Below are positions 42,187-50,838 of a DNA stretch of 64,000 nucleotides, piece by piece. Source of the DNA: Pelagibacterium nitratireducens (GTDB lineage: Bacteria; Pseudomonadota; Alphaproteobacteria; Rhizobiales; Devosiaceae); contig NZ_CP146275.1 in assembly GCF_037044555.1 (NCBI RefSeq), positions 3,142,501 through 3,206,500 of the forward strand. Reading direction: 5' to 3'. The stretch's first letter is position 1; the number at the start of each line of letters is the position of its first letter. The translations under genes and the position numbers were made by a program. The notes beneath the pieces are model-generated. The model was not told the origin of the DNA. It saw only the letters and a program-made list of their open reading frames with translations, and ran no database searches.

Positions 42187-43419
42187 TCAAAAACGGGTTG
42201 CCCGGAACGGCGTGATGTCGATGGAAGGCGGGGTATCGTCAACCAGATCGGCGATGATTTCTGCAGTTCCAGCCGATTGCGTGAGCCCCAGATGTCCATG
42301 ACCGAATGCCAGAATGACACGGGAATGGCCCGGCGCAAGATCAATGACCGGCAGGCTGTCGGGCATTGAGGGACGAAATCCCATCCAGCGGCGTCCACCG
42401 GCGGTCCTGAGTTCGGGCAGAAACCGCGCCGCCTTGGCCAGCAAGGCATCGGCACGGCTCATCCGCGGTGCCAGATCGAGCCCGCCGAGCTCCACGCCTC
42501 CACCGACGCGGATGCCGTCACCGATGCGGCTGACCACGAATCCGTGCCCTGCAAAGGTCACATGAGTGCGCAGATCGAAAGCGCCCTCAGGCAAGGTCAC
42601 ATTGTAGCCGCGCTCGGTTTCGAGCGGCAGACTGATCCCCAACGTCCGCGTCAGCCGGTTCGAATGAGCGCCTGCGGCCACAATGACTTTATCGAATACG
42701 AGACTTTTGTCTGAACCGGTCAGTTCCACGCCGTTTTCGGTGGGCGTGATGTCTGTGATCTCGGATCTGACAAATGTGGCGCCACGATCCTGTGCCCTGT
42801 CGGCGATTGCCGTGGTCCAGAGCGCGGGGTCAGTGACGTTTTTCCAGTCAGGGGTGAACCCTGCATGGGTAAAGCGCGGAGAAAGACCCGGCTGGATTTC
42901 GGCAATCGCTTCGGGGCGCGTGAGAAGGTCGAATTTGACACCCACGGCCTCGCGTTCTTCCCAACCGGGCAGGCTGGCCCTGAATTCGCGCTCGCCCTCG
43001 TAGAGTTGCAATTGCCCCTCACGGCGCAGCAGCTCTTCGAGATCGCAGGTTTTCACCAGACGCTCGAGCGCGGCAGCGGAGTGGCCCATCAAGGCGCCTT
43101 GCGCCACGACCGCGTCACCGTAACGGGCGGGCAGGCTCGCCTTGAAAAAGGCCAGGAGCCAGGGTGCAATCCTGAAGGCATAGGCGGGAGGAATGGAAAG
43201 CGGCCCGTTGGGGTCGAGAAGCCAGGCAGGCGCCTTTTTCATGATGCCGGGCGTTGCCAGCGGAATGACATCGGAAAAGGCAAATGCACCTGCATTGCCA
43301 CCCGAGGCGCCGGAGGCCACGCCCTGGCGGTCCAATATCGTTACCGCGTGCCCGCGTTCGGCCAGCGCCAGTGCGGCGGTCACGCCGATTACCCCTGCTC
43401 CGATTACCGCGACGCGCAT
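42187..43419 (-). CDS. FAD-dependent cis-4-hydroxy-D-proline oxidase (DadA-like)
   Basis: The protein of about 410 residues begins MRVAVIGAGVIGVTAALALAERGHAVTILDRQG, a DadA-like FAD-binding beta-alpha-beta unit, then GASGGNAGAFAFSDVIPLATPGI. It has a C-terminal VGGGVELGGLD and FGHGHLGLTQSAGTAEIIADLV, the second FAD contact. I place the start at 43419 because a conserved operator candidate at 43473-43490 would otherwise lie inside the longer frame. It oxidises the D-hydroxyproline made by the epimerase to delta-1-pyrroline-4-hydroxy-2-carboxylate, passing electrons to the respiratory chain or oxygen. Divergent from the GntR-family gene. Confidence 0.85.
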   Translation of the reverse strand: MRVAVIGAGVIGVTAALALAERGHAVTILDRQGVASGASGGNAGAFAFSDVIPLATPGIMKKAPAWLLDPNGPLSIPPAYAFRIAPWLLAFFKASLPARYGDAVVAQGALMGHSAAALERLVKTCDLEELLRREGQLQLYEGEREFRASLPGWEEREAVGVKFDLLTRPEAIAEIQPGLSPRFTHAGFTPDWKNVTDPALWTTAIADRAQDRGATFVRSEITDITPTENGVELTGSDKSLVFDKVIVAAGAHSNRLTRTLGISLPLETERGYNVTLPEGAFDLRTHVTFAGHGFVVSRIGDGIRVGGGVELGGLDLAPRMSRADALLAKAARFLPELRTAGGRRWMGFRPSMPDSLPVIDLAPGHSRVILAFGHGHLGLTQSAGTAEIIADLVDDTPPSIDITPFRATRF

Positions 43420-43472
43420 GGCATTTCGATCCCCGTTCAGCACCGCACCGTGTATATCGACGGGCAACAACT

Positions 43473-43490
43473 CTGTCGACATAGAAAATA
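43473..43490. promoter_or_regulatory. Hydroxyproline-regulator operator, copy 1
   Basis: CTGTCGACATAGAAAATA lies between the divergent oxidase and GntR-family genes. Sixteen of its 18 bases are identical in copy 2 at 44334-44351, upstream of the DapA-family gene. The central TGTCGACA is a perfect palindrome. Confidence 0.72.
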
Positions 43491-43561
43491 TTGGCTATCG
43501 ACTCCCTTCCCCGCATCAAAGTCCATCCTTATGAATGAATGCAGGAAAAGGGATGGGTGGC

Positions 43562-44284
43562 ATGGCCAGAGATACCGAGCAGGCAAGAACGGAAGGCACC
43601 GGCACACCCAAACGCGGGTCGGGTTCCAGCCATGTCTACAAGATCCTGCGCAACGAGATCATCGATCTCAAGCTGGCCCCCGGCAGCCCGATGGACGAGT
43701 TGCAACTCGCAGATCGCTTTTCGCTGTCGCGCACCCCGATCCGCGAAGCTCTCGTGCGGCTTTCGGTCGAAGGGCTGATTACCACGCTGCCCAACCGGGC
43801 CACCATTGTTTCTACAATCGACTTTCTCCATCTGCCTCAGTTTTTCGACGCGCTTACGCTTATGTACCGCGTGACAACGCGACTGGCTGCGGGCCATCAC
43901 AGCGCTGACGACATTGTCCGCATGCGCGGCAAGCAGGAGGAGTTCACACGGGCCGTGGAGGCCCGCGACGCGCTTGCGCTGATTGCCACCAACCGGGACT
44001 TCCATCTCGAAATCGCGCGGGCCGGCGGCAACAGCTATTACACCGAGCTTTTTGTGCGGCTGCTCGACGAGAACCGGCGAATCCTGCGGCTTTATTATTC
44101 CTCGTTCAACGACGAGTTGCCGCGCAAATACGTGACGGAACATGACCAGATGATCGCCGCGATCGCCGCGCGCGATGTCGAGGAGGCCGATCGGCTGGCC
44201 AGCGCTCATGCGGAGCAGATTGTCACCCAGATTCAGTCCTACATCACCGCCGACAAGCGCATCAACGCACATATGTCTTTGTAG
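43562..44284 (+). CDS. GntR-family regulator with FCD domain, hydroxyproline module
   Basis: The protein of about 240 residues has the winged helix SSHVYKILRNEIIDLKLAPGSPMDELQLADRFSLSRTPIREALVRLSVEGLI and an FCD ligand domain with FFDALTLMYRVTTRLAAGHH, FHLEIARAGGNSYYTELFVRL and HDQMIAAIAARDVEEADRLASAHAEQI. In-frame ATGs at 43535 and 43553 also exist; 43562 is preferred because AGGAAAAGGG stands ten bases upstream. It should repress the divergent oxidase-epimerase operon and the downstream deaminase gene, which share the CTGTCGACA element, and respond to hydroxyproline or the pyrroline intermediate. Confidence 0.88.
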   Translation: MARDTEQARTEGTGTPKRGSGSSHVYKILRNEIIDLKLAPGSPMDELQLADRFSLSRTPIREALVRLSVEGLITTLPNRATIVSTIDFLHLPQFFDALTLMYRVTTRLAAGHHSADDIVRMRGKQEEFTRAVEARDALALIATNRDFHLEIARAGGNSYYTELFVRLLDENRRILRLYYSSFNDELPRKYVTEHDQMIAAIAARDVEEADRLASAHAEQIVTQIQSYITADKRINAHMSL

Positions 44285-44333
44285 CAGCGGATCGAGGAGG
44301 AGCTCGACGCATTAAACCGTGCGTCCGAAATTT

Positions 44334-44351
44334 CTGTCGACAAACAAAATA
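44334..44351. promoter_or_regulatory. Hydroxyproline-regulator operator, copy 2
   Basis: CTGTCGACAAACAAAATA, 58 bases upstream of the DapA-family start and in the gap after the GntR-family gene. It matches copy 1 at 16 of 18 positions. Confidence 0.72.
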
Positions 44352-44408
44352 CAACGCGTATTATTGGGGTTCAAATGCCGAAACCGCCATGATCGAGGAG
44401 ACGTCGCG

Positions 44409-45368
44409 ATGGCCGCCAGCATCTTTTCAGGATGCATTCCTGCCCTGATGACCCCCTGCAAGCCGGACCGAACACCCGATTTCGACGCTTTGGTCCGCAA
44501 GGGCGAACAACTGATTTCTGCCGGCATGCGCGCTGTCGTCTACTGCGGATCGATGGGCGATTGGCCGCTCTTGACCGATGCCCAGCGCATGGAAGGTGTC
44601 GCCAGACTGGTTGGTGCGGGTGTGCCCGTTATTGTGGGAACCGGCGCGATCAACACGGCCTCGGCTGTCGCCATTGCAGCCCATGCCCAAGAGGTTGGGG
44701 CACAGGGCCTGATGGTCATTCCGCGCGTCCTGTCGCGCGGCCCCTCCACCACCGCGCAACGCCATCACTTCAAGGCAATCCTTTCGGCGGCACCCGACCT
44801 GCCCGCTGTGATTTACAACAGTCCCTATTATGGCTTTGCAACACGCGCCGACCTGTTCTTCGCGCTGCGTGCGGAACACAGAAATCTCGTCGGTTTCAAG
44901 GAGTTCGGCGGCACCGAATCCCTGACCTATGCTGCGGAAAACATCACCAGCCAGGATGATGAGATTTCGCTGATGATCGGTGTCGATACAACGGTCTTCC
45001 ACGGCTTCGTCAACTGCGGTGCGGCGGGCGCAATCACCGGGATCGGCAATGTCCTGCCCCGCGAAGTGCTCCACCTGTGCGCCCTGGCGCAGGCGGCAGC
45101 CGGTGGCGATGTGGATGCCCGCCAACGCGCACTCGAACTCGAAGGCGCGCTTGGCGCTCTGTCCTCATTCGATGAAGGGCCGGACCTTGTGCTTTTCTAC
45201 AAGCACCTGATGGCGATCAAGGGCGATGCCGAGTATGCCCTCAATTTCAACGAAACGGACGCCCTCACCGACAGCCAGCGCGGCTATGCCGAAAGCCAGT
45301 TGGAACTGTTCGAGAACTGGTACGCGCAATGGAGTACCCTGCCCGGCGCGGTCCAGATATACGCCTAG
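44409..45368 (+). CDS. DapA-family delta-1-pyrroline-4-hydroxy-2-carboxylate deaminase
   Basis: The 319-residue protein has the DapA/N-acetylneuraminate-lyase TIM barrel: SGCIPALMTPCKPDRTPDFDALVRKGEQLI, YCGSMGDWPLLTDAQRMEG, IYNSPYYGFATRADLF (conserved Tyr) and VGFKEFGGTESL with the Schiff-base lysine. In hydroxyproline operons this family converts the pyrroline intermediate to 2-oxoglutarate semialdehyde with loss of ammonia. Start at 44409 after GAGGAGACG. The 2-oxoglutarate-semialdehyde dehydrogenase that should complete the route is not in the window. Lysine biosynthetic DapA is unlikely here given the regulator, operator and neighbours. Confidence 0.86.
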   Translation: MAASIFSGCIPALMTPCKPDRTPDFDALVRKGEQLISAGMRAVVYCGSMGDWPLLTDAQRMEGVARLVGAGVPVIVGTGAINTASAVAIAAHAQEVGAQGLMVIPRVLSRGPSTTAQRHHFKAILSAAPDLPAVIYNSPYYGFATRADLFFALRAEHRNLVGFKEFGGTESLTYAAENITSQDDEISLMIGVDTTVFHGFVNCGAAGAITGIGNVLPREVLHLCALAQAAAGGDVDARQRALELEGALGALSSFDEGPDLVLFYKHLMAIKGDAEYALNFNETDALTDSQRGYAESQLELFENWYAQWSTLPGAVQIYA

Positions 45369-45392
45369 CGGGAGGTTGTCGGGTAACCAACC

Positions 45393-45409
45393 CATTAGCG
45401 CGGGTAATA
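45393..45409. promoter_or_regulatory. LysR-module operator, copy 1
   Basis: CATTAGCGCGGGTAATA, 63 bases upstream of the phosphatase-superfamily gene. It shares the ATTA-N7-TAAT dyad and the AGCGC core with copies at 47856 and 54314. Confidence 0.72.
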
Positions 45410-45471
45410 GTGCGTCAACAGCGTGACACGGGGACGACGTAGTGGACTTGAACATCGTTTAGCAAAGAGAG

Positions 45472-46932
45472 ATGTTCGTGACCCACAATCGTTTCGTTGT
45501 CGTCGTTCTGGATGGCCTGCGGCCTGATCTCGTTACCCTGGACAGGATGCCCAACCTTGCCCGCTTCCGCGAAGAGGCGGCGGTACTGGGCGGAAGCCGG
45601 GCGCTCTATCCCAGCCATACCAGGGTCAACAAGACGGGCCTTGGAACCGGCACGACGCCGAAATATCACGGCATCCATTTCAATAAGATCGCCGGCGGCA
45701 CACTCAAGCCCGGCGGCATTCTCGATGTCGGCGATTTTGCCCAGATGGCTGGTCTTGACCCCAGCGCGGACCTTGTGACGGCAACGCCGCTGGGCCAGGC
45801 ACTGGCCGATGCGGACCGGACCATGGCGGTCATCCATTGCGGCGCCTCGGGTGCGCCCCAATTGCTCAACTACCGTGCGGCCGAACGCGGACAACATTAT
45901 TTGTCGCTGGCCGGACCGCAGTTCAGCTCTGAACGTTTATGGTCTGCGGTGGAAGCCGAGCTGGGGCCCATGCCTTCTCCGAGCGGGGTCAATCTCGAAC
46001 GTTCGCGCTATGCGATCAGAGCGATGACCGAAATCGTCTATCCCCAGCTTTTGCCGGACGTTACGGTCGTTTGGTCGGACGAGCCTGACAAATCCCTCCA
46101 TGTCGACGGCTTTGGCGGGCCGGTAAGCGCAGCGGCACTTTCCCATGCCGACGACCTGGTCGGCGAGGTCATTAAGTGGTGGCGCGGGCTGGGCGATGAC
46201 GCGCCCAATCTGCTGTTTCTGTCCGACCACGGACATGTGGAAACCTCCGGCACGATTGCACTGAAAGCCCTTTTCGCCGAAACCGGCCTGCCGGTTACCA
46301 CCGATCCGGCCCAACCCGGTGCCTTGCTGTTGCCGTTTGGCAGCGGCGGCATTTATCTGCGCGATACCGACAGCTCGGTCCTGGCCGATATCGTTTCCTG
46401 GATGCAGGCCCAGCCATGGTGCGGCAATCTATTGACCGCCGGCGGCGACGGCGTGGCCGGTGCGATCCCCGGCACGTTTTCGACCAGCCTGCTCTCACTC
46501 GATCATGAACGCGCACCGGACCTGTTTTTTCAACTGCGCCGCATGGACGCCGATGGGCATGAACGGCAGTACGGCCATTGTCTCAATGCGGGCGACAAGG
46601 GCCCGAGCGGGTCGAGCCATGGCGGGCTGCATGCGGAAGAACTCGCGACCGTATTTTTTGCCGCGGGGCCGGACTTCAAAGGTCATTTTCGGACGGAAAC
46701 CGTCGGCGGCATGGTCGATGTGGCCGCAACCATCCTGTCGCTGTTCGGCATCGAGCAGCCCCAATCGATGGTCGGACGACCATTGGGCGGATTGCTGGTC
46801 AACGGCACCGAGCCTTCCGATGCGCTGCCTGAAGTGGAAACCGTATCGGTCAGCAACGGCGCCTTTGAGCAGCATCTGCAGATCCGCAGGCTGGACCGCC
46901 GTACCGTTGCCGATCATGGCTGGGTGGGATGA
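45472..46932 (+). CDS. Alkaline-phosphatase-superfamily hydrolase (phosphodiesterase or phosphonate type)
   Basis: A 486-residue protein with metal-site motifs of the superfamily: VVVVLDGLRPDLVTLDRMPNLARF (first metal Asp), the nucleophile region YPSHTRVNKTGLGTGTTP with a candidate Thr, DEPDKSLHVDGFG, LSDHGHVETSG, and a late SSHGGLHAEEL. This set resembles nucleotide pyrophosphatase/phosphodiesterase and phosphonoacetate-hydrolase relatives, which cleave phosphodiesters or the C-P bond of phosphonoacetate. No signal peptide is visible, so it acts in the cytosol after uptake. It has its own promoter with a copy of the 17-bp LysR-module operator and lies upstream of the LysR gene. The substrate is not known. 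Confidence 0.82.
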   Translation: MFVTHNRFVVVVLDGLRPDLVTLDRMPNLARFREEAAVLGGSRALYPSHTRVNKTGLGTGTTPKYHGIHFNKIAGGTLKPGGILDVGDFAQMAGLDPSADLVTATPLGQALADADRTMAVIHCGASGAPQLLNYRAAERGQHYLSLAGPQFSSERLWSAVEAELGPMPSPSGVNLERSRYAIRAMTEIVYPQLLPDVTVVWSDEPDKSLHVDGFGGPVSAAALSHADDLVGEVIKWWRGLGDDAPNLLFLSDHGHVETSGTIALKALFAETGLPVTTDPAQPGALLLPFGSGGIYLRDTDSSVLADIVSWMQAQPWCGNLLTAGGDGVAGAIPGTFSTSLLSLDHERAPDLFFQLRRMDADGHERQYGHCLNAGDKGPSGSSHGGLHAEELATVFFAAGPDFKGHFRTETVGGMVDVAATILSLFGIEQPQSMVGRPLGGLLVNGTEPSDALPEVETVSVSNGAFEQHLQIRRLDRRTVADHGWVG

Positions 46933-46968
46933 AACGGCTGGGCACCGGGTTCAGGGCCCGGTGCCCGC

Positions 46969-47829
46969 TCAATCCATGCAATCGAAAAAGCTGCGGATGA
47001 TGGCCAGATCGCGCACGTCGCTGTTGCACGCCGCCACCAGGGAATAGGAATCGGCAAGGTCGGCAATTGGGATGGCGCGCAGGCGCGGTTCGGACTGCAC
47101 GGCCTCTCCATAGGTGATGCCAATACCCAGGCCGTTGCTGACCGCCTCGACGGCCATCGGGGTCGACCCGACGGTCATGATATCGGGCAAACGCACGCCC
47201 AGTTCGACGGCGCGCCGCTCGAAACGCCAGCGGGCGAATGAGCGAGAACTGGCAAGAACCACAGTGGTTTGCGCCATTTGGGCAATGGTAATTTCGGGTG
47301 CTTCGAACAGCGGGTGCCCCTTGTAAACCAAGGCCATGTGAACGCGCTCTTCGATCGGCCACAGGTAGAGCCCGGCGGCATTTTCAGGTTGGGGCATGAG
47401 TGCCACATCGGCGTCCCGATTGCGAAGCAGATCGGCGCATTGGCGCCAACTTGCGTTGTCGAAGGCCAACTCGATTCCCGGGTGCCGCTCCTTGAACCGG
47501 CTCAGATAGGACAGCGCCGGCTGAGATGCCGCAGCGACCACGCGCAGGAGCCCCTTATTGAGGTGGGCGTATTCACCCATGCGCTCTTCGAGCACCAGAT
47601 AGAGGTGGCCGATTTCTTCTGTCACCGAATGGATTTTGCTTCCGGCCGGGGTCAGCACGAGCCCGGTGCGCCGACGCTCGAACAGCCGTGCGCCGATCTC
47701 GGCTTCGAATTTGGCCACGTTCTGGGTGACCGAGGATTGGGTCACCCCAAGCGCCTTGGCCGCGCTCGAAAATCCTTTGTGCCGGCACGCGGCGTTGAAG
47801 GCGACGATCTGGTGATGATTGATTTTCAA
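46969..47829 (-). CDS. LysR-family transcriptional regulator
   Basis: A 286-residue LysR protein with the N-terminal helix-turn-helix INHHQIVAFNAACRHKGFSSAAKALGVTQSSVTQNVAKFEAEIGARLFERRRTGLVLTPAG and the periplasmic-binding-protein-like effector domain (LLRVVAAASQPALSYLSRFKERHPGIELAFDN and on). It is divergent from the metallophosphoesterase gene, with a GTAT-N11-ATAC element of the T-N11-A class between them. The same 17-bp element precedes the phosphatase-superfamily gene and the family 5 binding-protein gene, so it probably activates all three promoters in response to a phosphorus- or amine-containing ligand. Confidence 0.92.
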   Translation of the reverse strand: MKINHHQIVAFNAACRHKGFSSAAKALGVTQSSVTQNVAKFEAEIGARLFERRRTGLVLTPAGSKIHSVTEEIGHLYLVLEERMGEYAHLNKGLLRVVAAASQPALSYLSRFKERHPGIELAFDNASWRQCADLLRNRDADVALMPQPENAAGLYLWPIEERVHMALVYKGHPLFEAPEITIAQMAQTTVVLASSRSFARWRFERRAVELGVRLPDIMTVGSTPMAVEAVSNGLGIGITYGEAVQSEPRLRAIPIADLADSYSLVAACNSDVRDLAIIRSFFDCMD

Positions 47830-47855
47830 TGGCCGTTCCCGGAGCGTGATCGATG

Positions 47856-47872
47856 TATAAACAGCGCTAATA
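47856..47872. promoter_or_regulatory. LysR-module operator, copy 2 (divergent lysR/phosphoesterase promoter)
   Basis: TATAAACAGCGCTAATA; on the other strand TATTAGCGCTGTTTATA. It sits in the 69-base gap between the divergent LysR and metallophosphoesterase genes, within GTAT-N11-ATAC (47855-47873). Confidence 0.75.
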
Positions 47873-47898
47873 CTACATCACCGCGACGTGACAGTTCG

Positions 47899-48822
47899 AT
47901 GATATCGGCGGGAGAGTTTCAATTTGAATGCGTCTACGAGGCCCCGTTGCTCAAGCTTATCCATATGACCGATCTTCATCTGACCGGAACCGGCGAACTC
48001 CATTTCGGTCATGACACTCACGAGGCGACGCGGCAGGCGCTCGATCATGCCCGCACCCATTTCGCCGATGCCGGATTTGTGGTCATCACCGGCGACCTTG
48101 CCAATTGGGGCGAGGTTGAAGCCTATCGCAAGTTGAAGGGCCTTTTGGCCGACTATCCGCTGCCCGTCTATCTGATGATCGGCAATCACGACAATCGGGA
48201 GAACTTCCTGTCGGTGTTCGGCGAGCGTCATCGGTTTGACGCACCCTTCATGCAGTACTGGGTCGATCATGATCGCTATCGGCTCCTGTTTCTCGATACC
48301 CAGACCGCCGGCACTGCAGGTGGCGCCTTCGGCAGCCACCGCCTGCGCTGGCTCGATCAGCGGCTGGCCGAAAGCGAGCGCGAGGTGCTGATGTTCATGC
48401 ACCATCACCCCACCCCGACCGGAGCTTTTGCAATGGATGCCAAAGGGGTTGCGGACTGGGACGCCTTTCACAAGGTCCTGGCTCGGCACAGCGCAAAGAT
48501 CCGGCATATTTTTCACGGTCATTGCCACACCGACATGCAAGGTCATGTCGAAGGCATTTCCTTTTCGGGCCTGCGCTCGATGGGCTCGCAAGTCTATCCC
48601 GACCTTTCGACCGATCTGGTCTCGCGCTGGGAAGGCGCGCCCCATTACGCCGTTGCGCTGGTCGGTGAGCGCAGCCTTGTGACCCACCAGCAGGATTTCA
48701 CCTATGCCGGCGATGTCCACACGCACCCAAGGGGTCAGTTCACCGATTTCGTGGACAATTGCGCTAAGCGGGGTGTGAGTGTCCCCGACGCCGATCCCGA
48801 CCCGCTGGAGATCGCATCATGA
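47899..48822 (+). CDS. Calcineurin-like metallophosphoesterase (CpdA/GpdQ-like phosphodiesterase)
   Basis: The product of about 307 residues carries all blocks of class III cyclic-nucleotide/glycerophosphodiester phosphodiesterases: LKLIHMTDLHL, VVITGDLANWGEVEAYRKL, YLMIGNHDNREN, VLMFMHHHPTPTG and HIFHGHCHTDMQG, giving a complete di-metal site. GpdQ and CpdA relatives hydrolyse phosphodiesters such as glycerophosphodiesters or cAMP. The start is uncertain; ATG at 47899 gives an 18-residue lead and ATG at 47965 or a TTG near 47947 would begin at the first strand. It overlaps the DppD-like ATPase gene by four bases (ATGA), so it belongs to the importer operon and probably acts on what is imported. 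Confidence 0.88.
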   Translation: MISAGEFQFECVYEAPLLKLIHMTDLHLTGTGELHFGHDTHEATRQALDHARTHFADAGFVVITGDLANWGEVEAYRKLKGLLADYPLPVYLMIGNHDNRENFLSVFGERHRFDAPFMQYWVDHDRYRLLFLDTQTAGTAGGAFGSHRLRWLDQRLAESEREVLMFMHHHPTPTGAFAMDAKGVADWDAFHKVLARHSAKIRHIFHGHCHTDMQGHVEGISFSGLRSMGSQVYPDLSTDLVSRWEGAPHYAVALVGERSLVTHQQDFTYAGDVHTHPRGQFTDFVDNCAKRGVSVPDADPDPLEIAS

Positions 48823-49871
48823 CGCTATCACTGCCTGTCCCCGCCCCCTCCTTCGCCGCGATGGCGGAGCCCCGTTCAATCGCACGCAAATCTCCGGCCT
48901 TTGCCATCGAAAATCTCGCTGTCAGCGTTCCATCTCCGGGCGGCAGGCTCGACCTCGTCCACGATGTGAGCCTTTCGGTTTCTCGTGGCGAGTGCCATGC
49001 CATCGTTGGAGAAAGCGGGTGCGGCAAGACCGTGACATGCCTGGCGGCGCTCGGTCTCATGCCGCGCAGTACACAGGTTTCGGGCTCGGTGCGATTGGGG
49101 GAAACCCAGTTGCTGGGCGGGAACCGCGCCGGGCTCGAAGCGGTGCGGGGCCGCAAGATCGGCATGATCTTTCAGGATCCCCAGGGCGCGCTCAATCCGG
49201 TGCGCACCATCGGCGTGCAACTGGTCGAGCCGCTGCGGATGCATATGGGCATGACCCGGAAACAAGCACGCGCCAGAGCCTGCGAGCTCTTGGCCATGGT
49301 TGGCATTTCCGCGCCCGAAACGCGGCTCGACGCCTATCCGCACCAACTTTCCGGCGGCACCTGCCAGAGGGTGATGATCGCGATGGCCCTGACCACCGAG
49401 CCCGAGATCCTGATTGCAGACGAGCCGACCACAGCACTCGATGCGACTGTGCAACTCCAAGTTCTGGACCTGCTCAGGTCGATCCAGCGCCAGCGCGACC
49501 TTGCCATCGTACTGATTACCCACGATCTTGGCGTCGTCTCGGAAATCTGCGACCGGGTTACAGTGCTCTATGCGGGTCGATCGGTGGAATCGCGATCCAT
49601 GACCGATCTGTTTGACCGACCGCAGCATCCCTATACCCGCGCGCTGCTCGACTGTCTGCCCTCGCTCGACCCGCAAGCACCACCACCGGCTGCTATTCCC
49701 GGCGAGGTGCCCGGCCCGCAACAGCGCGTTTCGGGATGTGCTTTTCATCCGCGCTGCTCGCACGCCACCGCCCATTGCGCACAGGTTCTTCCCGAGCGTG
49801 TCGCCCTCGCAGCCGAGGACATGGTGCGCTGCCACAACCCGCTCGGTTCGACCGGATTCAGCGTTCAATGA
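48819..49871 (+). CDS. Dipeptide-type ABC transporter ATPase, DppD-like (LysR module)
   Basis: A 350-residue ATPase with Walker A GESGCGKTVTCLAAL, Q-loop GMIFQDPQGALNPVRTIG, signature LSGGTCQRVMIAMAL (the usual Gln-Arg replaced by Thr-Cys before Gln), Walker [17 protein letters not shown] and the C-terminal oligopeptide domain GCAFHPRCSHATAHCAQV. It starts inside the last codon of the metallophosphoesterase gene (ATGA) and itself overlaps the DppF-like gene by four bases. It drives the importer whose membrane and binding subunits are encoded convergently at 50839-54223. Confidence 0.92.
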   Translation: MTLSLPVPAPSFAAMAEPRSIARKSPAFAIENLAVSVPSPGGRLDLVHDVSLSVSRGECHAIVGESGCGKTVTCLAALGLMPRSTQVSGSVRLGETQLLGGNRAGLEAVRGRKIGMIFQDPQGALNPVRTIGVQLVEPLRMHMGMTRKQARARACELLAMVGISAPETRLDAYPHQLSGGTCQRVMIAMALTTEPEILIADEPTTALDATVQLQVLDLLRSIQRQRDLAIVLITHDLGVVSEICDRVTVLYAGRSVESRSMTDLFDRPQHPYTRALLDCLPSLDPQAPPPAAIPGEVPGPQQRVSGCAFHPRCSHATAHCAQVLPERVALAAEDMVRCHNPLGSTGFSVQ

Positions 49872-50824
49872 CCACGTTGCTCACCCTCGACAATATCGAA
49901 AAGACCTTCCATGTCGCGGGCGAGGGCATATTCTCGCCGCGGCGCGCGCTTGCCGCCGTCGGCGGAGTTTCGCTTTCGATCGCTCCGGGTCGGGCGTTGG
50001 GGCTGGTGGGAGAAAGCGGATGCGGCAAGTCCACGCTCGCCCGTATCGCCACCCATTTTCTCGACCCGAGTGCCGGCATGGTTCGCATCGACGGGCGCAG
50101 CCTTGATGCGGTTGGGCCGCAAGAGCGGCGGCAGTTGAGGCGCAGCGTTCAGATGGTTTTCCAGAATCCGGCCGGCGCGCTGGATTCGCGCATGACCATT
50201 GGCGACCAGATCGAAGAGGCGGTAGGGATTGCCTTTAGCGGCTCTCATCCAGATCGGCTCGCCGAGCGCGACCGCCTGCTTACGCTTGTGGGCTTGTCCA
50301 CCGACATGGCCGAGCGGTTTCCGCACCAGATTTCAGGCGGGCAGAAACAGCGTGTGGTCATTGCACGCGCGCTGGCGGCCCGGCCCAAACTTCTGGTTTG
50401 TGATGAACCCCTTTCGGCGCTCGACGTTTCAGTGCAGGCCCAGATTCTCGGTCTGCTTGAAAAGCTGCGCCGGGAATTGGGGCTGGCCTATCTGTTCATT
50501 TCCCACCAGCTCTCCAGCGTCCGCTATCTTTGCGATGAGATCGCGGTGATGTATGCGGGGCGGATTGTCGAATACGGTCCCACGACCGAAATCTTTGCAA
50601 CACCGCGTCATCCTTATACGCGGGTCCTGCTCTCTGCAGCGCTGGATCCGCGCCGCGATCGGCGGGACGAGGCGGCCATCGGCGAGCCACCCAACCCCCT
50701 CGCCCTGCCCGCGGGATGCCCCTTCCATCCGCGATGCGCCCACGCCATGCCGATTTGCAGCACAGAGCGGCCGCAATTGCGGCACGACGGTACCGCCCGG
50801 CAGATCGCCTGCCATCTCGACTGA
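49868..50824 (+). CDS. Dipeptide-type ABC transporter ATPase, DppF-like (LysR module)
   Basis: The 318-residue product has Walker A GESGCGKSTLARIA, Q-loop VQMVFQNPAGALDSRMTIG, signature ISGGQKQRVVIARAL, Walker [17 protein letters not shown] and the C-terminal GCPFHPRCAHAMPICSTERPQL. Start at 49868 set by the ATGA overlap; the longer frame is a shadow of the DppD-like gene. It ends 14 bases from the convergent DppC-like gene, with no clear terminator between the two operons. Confidence 0.92.
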   Translation: MTTLLTLDNIEKTFHVAGEGIFSPRRALAAVGGVSLSIAPGRALGLVGESGCGKSTLARIATHFLDPSAGMVRIDGRSLDAVGPQERRQLRRSVQMVFQNPAGALDSRMTIGDQIEEAVGIAFSGSHPDRLAERDRLLTLVGLSTDMAERFPHQISGGQKQRVVIARALAARPKLLVCDEPLSALDVSVQAQILGLLEKLRRELGLAYLFISHQLSSVRYLCDEIAVMYAGRIVEYGPTTEIFATPRHPYTRVLLSAALDPRRDRRDEAAIGEPPNPLALPAGCPFHPRCAHAMPICSTERPQLRHDGTARQIACHLD

Positions 50825-50838
50825 TTGCACCGACAGCA

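Noticed and set aside
44409..45368. Annotation as dihydrodipicolinate synthase (dapA)
   Set aside because: Context and shared operator with hydroxyproline genes point to the pyrroline-hydroxy-carboxylate deaminase branch of the family.
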